This document shows positions 31,501-41,520 of a stretch of DNA of 64,000 nucleotides, piece after piece; the first letter of the stretch is position 1, and each line of letters begins with the position of its first letter. The notes below the pieces were generated by a model. The model saw nothing but the letters and a program-made list of their open reading frames with translations. It had not been told where the DNA came from and ran no database searches. Source of the stretch: Aldersonia sp. NBC_00410 (GTDB lineage Bacteria > Actinomycetota > Actinomycetes > Mycobacteriales > Mycobacteriaceae). The DNA lies in NCBI RefSeq assembly GCF_026342035.1, contig NZ_JAPENM010000002.1, positions 558,001-622,000 of the forward strand. The letters run 5' to 3'. The translations under genes and the position numbers were made by a program.

Positions 31501-33455
31501 GCATCGGCCTTTGCGAACCAGATCGCGGCGAACGCAGCGGTGAATTGAGACTGGATACGCTCGGCGCCCTGCTCATCCGCGTCCGCGGTTTCCACGAGCG
31601 CGGATTCGAAGTCCGGACCCAATGCGCCGCGCAGCAATTCCGGGCCGGCGACGAGTCCGAAGTCGTAGATCCAGCGTTCGGAACCGTCGGCGAGCTCGAC
31701 GCTATACGGGCGCTCGTCGAGCACCTCCACGCCGAGGCTGTGCAGGACCGGGAGCACATGGCTCAGCGACACGCCGCCGCCACCGATGTAGAGCCCGAGG
31801 CGCCAGTTTCCCCGCTCGGCACCTTCGTTGCGATACAGCCGCAAATCGATTGCGCCGGTTTGCAATTGTTCCAGTCTAAGGATGTCGCGCACTGCTCGGC
31901 GCGGGTCGAAGTCTTCCTTGTACGCCTCGGGAAATGCGTCGGCGTAGTGCTGCGCCCGCGCGGGCTCGAGCTCGTCGGTCGCCGCGACCTCGTCGCCGAG
32001 GTGGTCGTCCCAGCTTCGGCTCGCCTCGGCGATCAGTTCCTGGATGCGCAGGCGGTTGGCCTCGGAAGTATCGGCGCGGAGGACCCCGCTGTCGCCACCG
32101 GGCCGCACGGTGAAATGCAGGTTGGCGAAATCGCTTTCGGTGACCCGGGCCGAGTATTCGATCGATTCGCCGCCCAACTCGCGCACGAGGATGTCCTGGA
32201 TGCTCAGGCGGACCCGTGTGTTGTAGCGATCCCGCGGGAGATATACCAGGCACGACACGAATCGCCGATAGGTGTCCTCGCGCAGGAACAACCGCAGTTC
32301 ACGGCGCAGGTTGACATCGAGGACCGCGGTCGTGGTCGTGAACAGTGCATCCGTGCTCGCGGAGAACAATTCCGAGCGCGGAAAGGATTGGATGACCTCG
32401 AGCATCGCCTGGCCGGAAAACGAGTCGATGTCGAATCCGGCGCGCTCGATGACGTCGCGCACGCGTCGCTCGATCACCGGGATGTCGAGCACGTTCTCGT
32501 GCAGCGCCGACACGGTGAATACGCCGACGAACACGTGCCGCCCGATCACCTTTCCCGCCTCGTCGAAGGCGGACAGTCCCACGAAGTACGGGTGCACGGA
32601 GCGGTAGACCATCGCCGGTTCCGAACCCTGGGTCAGCATGAGCAACGATTCGTCGTCGCGGCCGACCGGTCCGGGAACCTCGATACCGGTCGCCAGACCG
32701 GCCCCGGCGCGCAGGACGCCGAGCGCGGTGCCCGGGATCGGATCTTCGTCGTCGGCATACCGGGCGTACCCGAGCAAGGTGAAGTGCCCGGACGACAGCC
32801 AGCGCATCAGGTCCGCGCAGCGGCTCAGCCGCGCGGGATCGAACGGCTCACCACCGCCTGCGGCTACCCGGTCGAGCTCGTCGGCCACGTCGCGTGTCCG
32901 GCCCCGCAGCTCCTCGGAGTCGTCGACGACCTGACGCACCTCGGCGAGCAGTTCGGGCACGACCTCCTCGATCCGGTCGAGCAGTTCGGGTTCGGTCGAC
33001 GGATGCAGTTGCAGATGCATCCACGACTCGCGCAGTTCGAACCCGCTTGCCGTGCCGTCGGCTTCGTGTGGCGCGACATGCAACAGCCGTCCCGCGTCGT
33101 CGCGTTCGGACTCGAAGATCGGATGAATCAATTCGCTCAAGCTCGCGCCGAGCCGGGCAAGTGTCGAGGTCACCGATTTGACGAGCAGCGGCATATCGTC
33201 GATGACGATCTGCACCGCGGCCCCGATACCGGCTCCGTCGCCGGGCCGGTAGACCCGCCAGGCCGTGCCGCCTCCCGCGCGCTGCAGCGCGAGTTCGACG
33301 TGTTCGCGGAACACTTGCGTGGGCGCGCTGTCCACGGCCCCGCCCTTGTCGACATGCCGAAAATAGGCGGTCTCGAGATTGTCGAGATCGCCGCGCAGCG
33401 TGTCGGGCAGCCGCGCCGCCCATTCGGTGGCGTTGAGATCCTGCGAAACGGTCAT
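28572..33455 (-). CDS. gdh: NAD-specific glutamate dehydrogenase, large (180 kDa class)
   Basis: Oxidises glutamate to 2-oxoglutarate and ammonia with NAD. 1627 residues, as expected for this class. The catalytic domain in the middle has [26 protein letters not shown] (substrate Lys) near residue 845, and [16 protein letters not shown] near 990 for NAD binding. The long N-terminal region carries ACT-like folds and is likely regulatory. Start at the ATG giving [12 protein letters not shown], 9 bases after GAGGTG. In mycobacteria its activity is controlled by the FHA protein GarA, whose gene is not here. Confidence 0.96.
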   Translation of the reverse strand: [1627 protein letters not shown]

Positions 33456-33501
33456 CGTGGTGTCACCTCGAATCCGTCGACTCGGCCAGGGCACGCGGGC
33501 G

Positions 33502-33924
33502 TCAGTTCACCGATTCCTCCACGAGATAGTCCAGCAACGCTGCCCGTTCTCCGCCGGATAGCGGAATGCTCGTACCGGTCCGCGGATCGAAGTTCACCAT
33601 GACCGCCTCCGCCTGCGCGAAGACCACGCCGGCGGCGCTGTGCATGCGATGCCGGACGGTATACGAGGTGCGACCGATGTTGGTCAATTCGATGTCGATG
33701 TACAGCGGCTCGGTCAGGTCGTCGTAGGGACGCAGATACTCGATCTCGTTCTTGCGAATGACCATCCGCGACTCGCGTCGACCGAATGCTTCGTGCAGGC
33801 ACGCCGAGAAGAACCTGATCCGCGCTTCTTGCGCGTACTCCAGGTACTTCACGTTGTTGACGTGCCCCAACTGGTCGAAGTCAGCCCATCGGACCTCGAT
33901 CTCGCACGTATACGTCTTACCCAT
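33502..33924 (-). CDS. Acyl-CoA thioesterase, hotdog fold (4HBT), second copy
   Basis: 140 residues. The YbgC-like motif VRWADFDQLGHVNNVKYLEYAQEARIRFF is present at residue 11, with Asp as likely catalytic residue. It lies between ettA and gdh, 46 bases before the gdh start on the same strand. Similar in type to the gene downstream of gdh but only distantly alike outside the motif. The mycobacterial version of the locus, as I recall, has one thioesterase here, not two. Confidence 0.88.
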   Translation of the reverse strand: MGKTYTCEIEVRWADFDQLGHVNNVKYLEYAQEARIRFFSACLHEAFGRRESRMVIRKNEIEYLRPYDDLTEPLYIDIELTNIGRTSYTVRHRMHSAAGVVFAQAEAVMVNFDPRTGTSIPLSGGERAALLDYLVEESVN

Positions 33925-33950
33925 GCGAGTTCCCTCGCAGCTCCTTTCGA

Positions 33951-35624
<1,674 letters not shown>

Positions 35625-35695
35625 GCGTCACAGCCTATCGGTGCCGACGAGCGCCGGTAGCCACCGCATCCCGGCGCGCGCCGTCATCCGCACCG

Positions 35696-36145
35696 TCAGG
35701 CACCCACCGCTTCCTGCAACGGCGTCGGATCCGAGTCCGTGGCGGGTTCCTCCGCGGGTTCCGCGGAGATACTCGTCACCTTCGCCTCGTGCCGCCGGAC
35801 CACAGCCACACAGCGGGCCAGGTCGGGTCCAATCGCGTTGGCCCGCATCTCGAGATCGGTTCGCTCGATACCGTCGCGGGTGGTGTACCGGTTCGTCCGC
35901 AACTGGCCGTAAGCGATGATCGGATCGCCACGCCCGATCGAGGCATCCGTGTTGTCAACCAGCCGCCGGAAGCAGCTCACGCTCAGATAGAGCGTCCCGC
36001 TGTCCACCCACTCGCCGCTCACGCGGTCCTGTCGGCGAGCGTTGCTGGCCATCCGGAAACTGAGCACCTCTTCGTCGTTACGCATCCTGCGCCGAACCGG
36101 ATCGGTGATCACGGTCCCCACCACCGCCGCATGTGCCTCGTACAT
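35696..36145 (-). CDS. ssb: Single-stranded DNA-binding protein, second paralogue (SsbB-type)
   Basis: 149 residues with the OB-fold SSB domain over the first ~110 (MYEAHAAVVGTVITDP..., FRMASNARRQD, LSVSCFRRLVDN, IIAYGQLRTNRY). The Pro/Gly-rich linker and DDDIPF-type tip of the main SSB are absent; the C-terminus is acidic (TDSDPTPLQEAVGA). That fits the second actinobacterial SSB, Rv2478c by position. ATG preceded by TGGGGGCGAA. It closes the syntenic block; the ~295 bases beyond it contain no gene I can support. Confidence 0.9.
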   Translation of the reverse strand: MYEAHAAVVGTVITDPVRRRMRNDEEVLSFRMASNARRQDRVSGEWVDSGTLYLSVSCFRRLVDNTDASIGRGDPIIAYGQLRTNRYTTRDGIERTDLEMRANAIGPDLARCVAVVRRHEAKVTSISAEPAEEPATDSDPTPLQEAVGA

Positions 36146-36440
36146 TTCGCCCCCAGGTGATTCGTCGGTCCCCGGGCACTGACCGTGCCCGCACCGATGA
36201 GCCTGCCGTGGCCGGGAGCCGTTCGGGACCCCGATCGCGGATTGGGGATGAATCCGGACTTATCCACAGATCCACGATTCGACACCCGCGAGCGGCGATT
36301 CTGTCGGTGGCTTGTGCTTGGGCTCCGGCGCCGGCACCTGGTGCACCCCGCCCCGTCGATCAAGAACAAATGGCCTCCGACACGCCGCAGCTCGGGGCCA
36401 TTCGCTCGTGATCACCGCGGACCCGAGCACGAGCAGCGAG

Positions 36441-38471
36441 CTACAGCCCCTGCTCGTGATCCCGCCGCGCGAGTTCTCTGAACATCGCGTTGTGCGCCGC
36501 GAGGTCGGCGTCGTCGTCGCGATCGGCAGCACGGTCGATCCGCCGCGCCGCGCGTTCGTCGGTGCGCGACCACTGGATCAGCAGCGCCAGCATCACCAGC
36601 ACCAGCGGCAACTCGCCGGTGGCCCAGGCAATGCCGCCGCCGAGTCGCTGGTCGGCGAGCAGGTCGGAGTTCCAGCTCAGATTAAGACTGCGGTAGAACC
36701 AGCCGCCCATCACGGTGTCCATGCCCATCAGCACGACGCCGAAGAACGCGTGGAACGGCAGCGAGCCGAAGACCATCGCGAGCTTGGTGATCGGTTCGAG
36801 CCGCCGCGGCGCCGGGTCGATGCCGATCACGACCCAATAGAACAGATAACCGCTGAGCAGGAAGTGCCCGGTCATCAGCAGGTGCGCGGCGTGCGAGTCG
36901 ACGTTCGCGCCGAAGATGCCGCCCAGGTACAGCGCGTAGAAGCCCCCGACGAACAACACCGAGGCCACGATCGGATGGGTCAGGAAGCGCGACACCGGGC
37001 TGTGCACCGCGGCGAGCAACCACTCGCGCGCGCCGGGGATCCCCTCTCGTCCGGCGGGCGGCAGCGCGCGCAGCGCGAGCGTGATCGGCCCGCCCAGCAC
37101 GAGCAGCACCGGCGCCAGCATCGACAGCGCCATATGCGAACCCATGTGCACGCTGAACATCGCCGGGGCGTAGCGACCCACGCCCGACGAGGTGGCGAAC
37201 AGCAGCGTGGCGCAGCCGAGCACCCACGCCACGGTGCGCCCGACGGGCCAGCTGTCCCCGCGCTTGTGCAGGCGCCGAACTCCGAGCAGGTAGACGACGG
37301 CCAACACGATCGCCGCGGTTCCGAAGATGAGGTCGAAGCGCCAGTCGAACATGAGCCGGGCGAGCGTCGGCGGGGCATCGAGGTTGTAGCCGAGTTCCGC
37401 CTCGGTCAGGCTCAGGTCCAGATTCACGTCCGCGGGCGGCGGGGTCCGGCCGAGTCCCACGGCGAGCCCGATGGTCGCGGCGAACAGCATCGCCTCCACA
37501 CCGGCGAACCGGATCAGCGCAGCGCGCGACGTCGGATCGGCGGCCAGCGCGGGCAGTGCGCGGCGGCGCTGCGCCAGGCCGACGAGCCCGATCGCGACCA
37601 GCGCGACGGCCTTGGCGATCACCAGCCGTCCGTAGGTGGTCGTGAACAGGTCCGACATCGGGATACGCACCAGGCCGTTGATCACTCCGCTGAGCGCCAT
37701 CACGACGAGCGCAACGGTGGCGACCTTCGAGAATCGCCGGGCGGCGACATCGGTGTGCGCGCCGCCGCGCCGGGCGTGCGCGAGCAGCGCGAACAGTCCG
37801 CCGGCCCACAGTGAGGCCGCGACGAGGTGCAGGATCAGGCTGTTGGTCGCAACGTCGTGCGCTCCACCGGCGGACGAATGCCCGTTCAACGCAAGCGGCA
37901 TGAGCGTGCCCAGCCCGAGCGCGAGCAGTACCGGGGTCCATCCCCAACGCAGCACCGAGCGGCAGCCAATCGCGAGCAGCAGCGCGAGGACCGCAGTCCA
38001 CATCCACACCGACGCGGCCTGCACCTGGCTGTAGGCGTTCCACAGGTTCGACGGGACGAGCACCTCGCGCAGCGGTTGCCCGGACGCGTCGGAGATGGAC
38101 ATCGGGACGAGCAGCAACGCGCACGCGGCCCATGTCATTGCCGCACCGCCCGCGACGCGGATCGCGCGGTAGCCGTCGACGTCGAGCAGCCCGCTGCGCT
38201 GTGGCGGTACGAGGAATGCGGCGAGCAGTGTCGACCCGATCGCGATGACCGCGGCGATTTCCCCGACAGCCCGCACCGCGGGCAGCCCGTAGGTGGTCAG
38301 GGGGCCGGGATCGGGAATGCCGAGCAGTACGAGTGCCTGCGCTGCGGACAACGCGACGACCAGAGCGGCCACGACACCGGCAACGGCGGCGACGACCACG
38401 AACAGCGGGCCCGAACCCGATTCGGCGGTCCTCGTGGCGCTCGGTGAAGACGCAACTTCGGGTGATGCCAT
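36441..38471 (-). CDS. CopD / CtaG-type copper and cytochrome oxidase assembly membrane protein
   Basis: About 676 residues, almost entirely transmembrane. The first half resembles CopD (copper import/resistance membrane domain) with WTAVLALLLAIGCRSVLRW and HDVATNSLILHLVAASLWAGGL; the second half resembles the Caa3/CtaG assembly factor (MFSVHMGSHMALSMLAPVLLVLGGP, HLLMTGHFLLSGYLFYW, AFFGVVLMGMDTV), with several His and Met that could bind copper. Such fusions are common in Mycobacteriales (Rv0102-type). Start at the ATG giving MASPEVASSPS; an earlier ATG is possible. It begins 48 bases after the stop of the VWA gene of the cox cluster, so it may be part of the same transcript. Confidence 0.88.
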   Translation of the reverse strand: MASPEVASSPSATRTAESGSGPLFVVVAAVAGVVAALVVALSAAQALVLLGIPDPGPLTTYGLPAVRAVGEIAAVIAIGSTLLAAFLVPPQRSGLLDVDGYRAIRVAGGAAMTWAACALLLVPMSISDASGQPLREVLVPSNLWNAYSQVQAASVWMWTAVLALLLAIGCRSVLRWGWTPVLLALGLGTLMPLALNGHSSAGGAHDVATNSLILHLVAASLWAGGLFALLAHARRGGAHTDVAARRFSKVATVALVVMALSGVINGLVRIPMSDLFTTTYGRLVIAKAVALVAIGLVGLAQRRRALPALAADPTSRAALIRFAGVEAMLFAATIGLAVGLGRTPPPADVNLDLSLTEAELGYNLDAPPTLARLMFDWRFDLIFGTAAIVLAVVYLLGVRRLHKRGDSWPVGRTVAWVLGCATLLFATSSGVGRYAPAMFSVHMGSHMALSMLAPVLLVLGGPITLALRALPPAGREGIPGAREWLLAAVHSPVSRFLTHPIVASVLFVGGFYALYLGGIFGANVDSHAAHLLMTGHFLLSGYLFYWVVIGIDPAPRRLEPITKLAMVFGSLPFHAFFGVVLMGMDTVMGGWFYRSLNLSWNSDLLADQRLGGGIAWATGELPLVLVMLALLIQWSRTDERAARRIDRAADRDDDADLAAHNAMFRELARRDHEQGL

Positions 38472-38519
38472 AGCTCCAAGGATAGGTGGCCTGCGGAAAC
38501 GCACCCAAACGGGCGCGGT

Positions 38520-39698
38520 TCACCCAAACGGACCGGCCTCGCCGAGCAGGTCGCGCACCGCGGTAAGCGAGTGTGCCGGTAGGAGAGCGTCGCAAAACGG
38601 CAGTGCCGCCGTCATGGACCGGGTGCGCGGTTCGAATGCCGGTTCGCTCGCGCGCGGATTGAGCCACACCACCCGGTGCGCACGGCCGCGGATCCGGTTC
38701 ATCGCCTTGGCGAGAACCGCTGGGTCGTCGGTGTCCCAGCCGTCGGAAGCGATCAGCACGATGGCTCCGCGCAGTGCGTTTCCGTGCGGCGAGGCAAACA
38801 ATTCGGTCAAACTCGAGCCGATGTGTGTTCCGCCGTAGCGATCGACGACGCGCGCGTTGGCCCGGGCCAGCGCGACGTCTGCGCTGCGATGGGAAAGCAC
38901 CGCGGTGAGCCGGGTCAGAGTGGTGGCGAACGCGAAAACCTCGGCTCGGTCCGCACCCGGGCGTGCGACCGCGGCCCGCATCAGATGCAGATACATCGCG
39001 GCGTAGGGCTGCATCGATCGACTGACGTCGCAGACGAGCACGATCCGTCGCGGCCGTCGGCGCGGTCGTGTCCGGGTCAGGCGCACGGGTTCCCACCCCG
39101 TCGTGCGCGAGGCACGCATCGTCGCGCGCAGATCGACGAGCGTCCCGTGTGGATGCGGTTCCCGGCGGCGGGTGCGCCGCCGGGGCCAGTTCGCCGCGGC
39201 ATGCTCGAGCCACGATCCGAGCAGTCGCAGATCGGCTGGGTCGAAGTCTGCGAACGGCTCGTCCGCTCGGCCGGCCAGCCGGCTCGGCAAAAGCCCGATC
39301 GGCGGGGCGGTCGGTTCGAACTGGTCGGGCCGGCCGGTGGTCGTCGAGAGCGTCACCCAGCCGACCGTTGCCGCGTCCGGGTCGTTCGAGGCGGCGTCGT
39401 CCGCGCGCTGCGCCGCATCGGCGCGACCGGATGCGGATCCCCGCGCGACCGGATCCACCGCGAGAACCGCGTCGTCGAAGACTGCCGCGAATGTCGCGTC
39501 GAACGCCGCGAGGTCCTCGGCGCGGTTCACCAGGGCCAGCCGGGTGATCCAGTACAGCTCGGTCCGTCCCCCCGGGCGCGTCAGAGCCAGCGCGGCGACG
39601 AACACGGCGGGCCCGTCGGCGGGCACCACGACTCCCCCATCGCGCAGCCGCGCGACGAGCGCGACGGCGAAGGCAGCGAGATCGACACCGGCCAGCAC
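38520..39698 (-). CDS. coxE: VWA-domain protein, CoxE-type CO dehydrogenase maturation factor
   Basis: 392 residues, GTG start. The C-terminal half is a CoxE-like von Willebrand A domain: MIDAS residues in VCDVSRSMQPY (D-x-S-x-S), the Thr in RYGGTHIGSSL, and the Asp in IASDGWDTDDP. CoxE works with the CoxD ATPase to finish the Mo-Cu site of CO dehydrogenase in the species where it was studied. It follows the MoxR gene by 15 bases. Basic patches TRRREPH and RTRPRRRPRR lie just before the VWA fold. Confidence 0.88.
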   Translation of the reverse strand: MLAGVDLAAFAVALVARLRDGGVVVPADGPAVFVAALALTRPGGRTELYWITRLALVNRAEDLAAFDATFAAVFDDAVLAVDPVARGSASGRADAAQRADDAASNDPDAATVGWVTLSTTTGRPDQFEPTAPPIGLLPSRLAGRADEPFADFDPADLRLLGSWLEHAAANWPRRRTRRREPHPHGTLVDLRATMRASRTTGWEPVRLTRTRPRRRPRRIVLVCDVSRSMQPYAAMYLHLMRAAVARPGADRAEVFAFATTLTRLTAVLSHRSADVALARANARVVDRYGGTHIGSSLTELFASPHGNALRGAIVLIASDGWDTDDPAVLAKAMNRIRGRAHRVVWLNPRASEPAFEPRTRSMTAALPFCDALLPAHSLTAVRDLLGEAGPFG

Positions 39699-39713
39699 GG
39701 CGTGTCCGGCTCG

Positions 39714-40610
39714 TCAGCCCGCGGCGCGACCGGCGGTGAACTCACCGAAGGCGAGTCCGATCGTGTTCCGGTCGTCGGGGGTCTTGGCCAGCGCCCCCAG
39801 GCTCACCACCGCGTCGTCGCGCACCAGATCACCCACGCCAAGTACCGCGAGTGCAGCAACCCAGTCGATCGTCTCGGCGACCCCGGGTGGTTTGTCGAGG
39901 TCGAGATCGCGAGCCCGGCCGACGAACGTCGTGGCCTGCTCGATGAGCGCCGCGCCGGCCCCGGGCACGGTGCGGCGGACGATCGCCACCGCGCGATGCG
40001 GCGACGGGTAATCGATCCAGTGATACATACAGCGGCGGCGCAGCGCGTCGTGCAGGTCGCGACTGCGGTTGGAGGTGAGCACAACGACCGGGGGATGCTG
40101 CGCGGCAAAGGTGCCCAGTTCCGGGACGGTGACCGACGACTCGCCGAGAAACTCGAGCAGCAGCGCCTCGAATTCGTCGTCCGCACGGTCGATTTCGTCG
40201 ATCAGCAGCACCGGGGGGCGCTCACCTCGGTACCGGACACACCGCAGGATCGGCCGTTCGACGAGGAACTCGTCGGTGAACAGGTCGGATTCGGTGATCT
40301 GGTCTCCGCGCGCTTCGGCGAGCCGGATCGAGAGCAACTGACGCTGATAGTTCCAGTCGTAGAGCGCCTCGTTCGCGGCAAGTCCCTCGTAGCACTGCAA
40401 CCGCACCAGCGGCACGTCGAGCACGGCAGCGAGCGTCTTCGCCGCCGACGTCTTACCCACACCCGGCTCGCCTTCGAGCAACAGCGGGCGGCCGAGCGCG
40501 GTGGCCAGATGGATGGCCGCCGCGGTTCCGGTGTCGAGCAAATGATCGGCCGCGTCGAACCGCCGCGTCACGTCCGCCACGTCGGCGAACAGCGACCGGG
40601 CGGGGGTCAC
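39714..40610 (-). CDS. coxD: MoxR-type AAA+ ATPase, CoxD-like
   Basis: 298 residues. Walker A LLEGEPGVGKTS near residue 48, Walker B VLLIDEIDRADDEFE near 130, sensor LTSNRSRDLHDALRRR near 185, the usual MoxR arrangement. In CO-oxidising bacteria CoxD inserts sulfur and helps to build the CuSMoO2 cluster of apo-CO dehydrogenase. The GTG start overlaps the stop of the XdhC-YHS gene (GTGA) and the next gene is coxE, so it belongs to the cox operon. Confidence 0.9.
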   Translation of the reverse strand: MTPARSLFADVADVTRRFDAADHLLDTGTAAAIHLATALGRPLLLEGEPGVGKTSAAKTLAAVLDVPLVRLQCYEGLAANEALYDWNYQRQLLSIRLAEARGDQITESDLFTDEFLVERPILRCVRYRGERPPVLLIDEIDRADDEFEALLLEFLGESSVTVPELGTFAAQHPPVVVLTSNRSRDLHDALRRRCMYHWIDYPSPHRAVAIVRRTVPGAGAALIEQATTFVGRARDLDLDKPPGVAETIDWVAALAVLGVGDLVRDDAVVSLGALAKTPDDRNTIGLAFGEFTAGRAAG

Positions 40611-41503
40611 GTGCCGCCGTCGCGCGCGTAGGCAGCGCGACAGCCCGTCGAGCAGAACCAGAACTGCTCGCCCGACAGCTCCAAATGTGGTGTATCACTA
40701 CCGATGACGACGGTCATGCCGCACACCGGATCGATCGCCTGCGTGGGTGTCTCGGGCTCGGCGTCACGATCGACCGGAAGTCCTTCGAGGCGAATGGCTT
40801 TGACCAACTCCGCCGCGATCGATACCGCGATTTCCGGCGCCGTCCGCGCACCGATCCACAGTCCGACCGGAGTGTGCACCCGCGCGCGCTCCGCGTCGTC
40901 GAGGGTGAGTTCCGCGAGCACTGCGGCGCCGCGTGTGCGACTGGCCACCAGCCCGATATAGCCCACACCCGCGTCGAGGGCGGCGCGGATCGACTCCGAT
41001 TCCGCGCCACCGTGACTGGCAATCACCATGGCCGTCACACCGCTCAGCGTCTCGGGATCGGCGACTTCGGTGGCATCGTTGCGCTGCACCGCGAATCCGA
41101 GCAGACCCATGACGTCGGCCAGTGCGTCTGCGATCGGGGTTCCGCCGGAGAGCAGTAGCAGCGGTGCCGGCACCTGCGGTTCGAGGAAAATTTCCATCGC
41201 CCCGCCGGACAGACATGGGTTCACCACGACCGACGCTCCCGGCGCATCGGGGAAGTCGACCGCGCCATCGGGAAGGACGCGCAGCAGCACACTTTCGTTG
41301 CTCTGCAACGCGTCGAGCCCGACCGTGCGAACCGAATTCTGCGCGCACTGCCCGCCCACGAAACCCTCGAGCGTGCCGTCCTGCAACAGAATCGCCTCAT
41401 CCCCCGGGTGCGCGGAGGTAGGTGGCTGCGCGCGCACCACCCGGGCGTGGACGAATGGCCGCCGTTGTTCGGCCAACTGCGCAGCACGCGCGGACATGTT
41501 CAC
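40607..41503 (-). CDS. XdhC-family protein with C-terminal YHS metal-binding domain
   Basis: About 298 residues from a GTG 5 bases after AGGAG. The N-terminal XdhC/CoxF-like part has RRPFVHARVVRAQPPTSAHPGDEAILLQDGTLEGFVGGQC; a Rossmann-like C-terminal XdhC part follows (PLLLLSGGTPIADALADVMGLLGF, then GYIGLVASRTR). The last ~45 residues form a YHS domain: DPVCGMTVV ... EQFWFCSTGCRAAYA, with three Cys able to bind a metal. XdhC proteins carry the molybdenum cofactor to hydroxylases of the xanthine dehydrogenase/CO dehydrogenase family. The YHS addition suggests metal, perhaps copper, handling, which is inference. Confidence 0.88.
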   Translation of the reverse strand: MNMSARAAQLAEQRRPFVHARVVRAQPPTSAHPGDEAILLQDGTLEGFVGGQCAQNSVRTVGLDALQSNESVLLRVLPDGAVDFPDAPGASVVVNPCLSGGAMEIFLEPQVPAPLLLLSGGTPIADALADVMGLLGFAVQRNDATEVADPETLSGVTAMVIASHGGAESESIRAALDAGVGYIGLVASRTRGAAVLAELTLDDAERARVHTPVGLWIGARTAPEIAVSIAAELVKAIRLEGLPVDRDAEPETPTQAIDPVCGMTVVIGSDTPHLELSGEQFWFCSTGCRAAYARDGGT

Positions 41504-41520
41504 GAGCACTCCTGATCTCC

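Noticed and set aside
29295-33602. Long plus-strand frames (500 and 854 codons) opposite gdh
   Set aside because: They lie wholly within the gdh coding region on the other strand; codon pattern and composition are those of a shadow, and no family motif appears.
36682-39213. 843-codon minus-strand frame overlapping the CopD/CtaG and coxE genes
   Set aside because: Reads as an out-of-frame copy rich in Arg, Ala and Gly; the two real genes in the other frame have clear membrane helices and VWA motifs.
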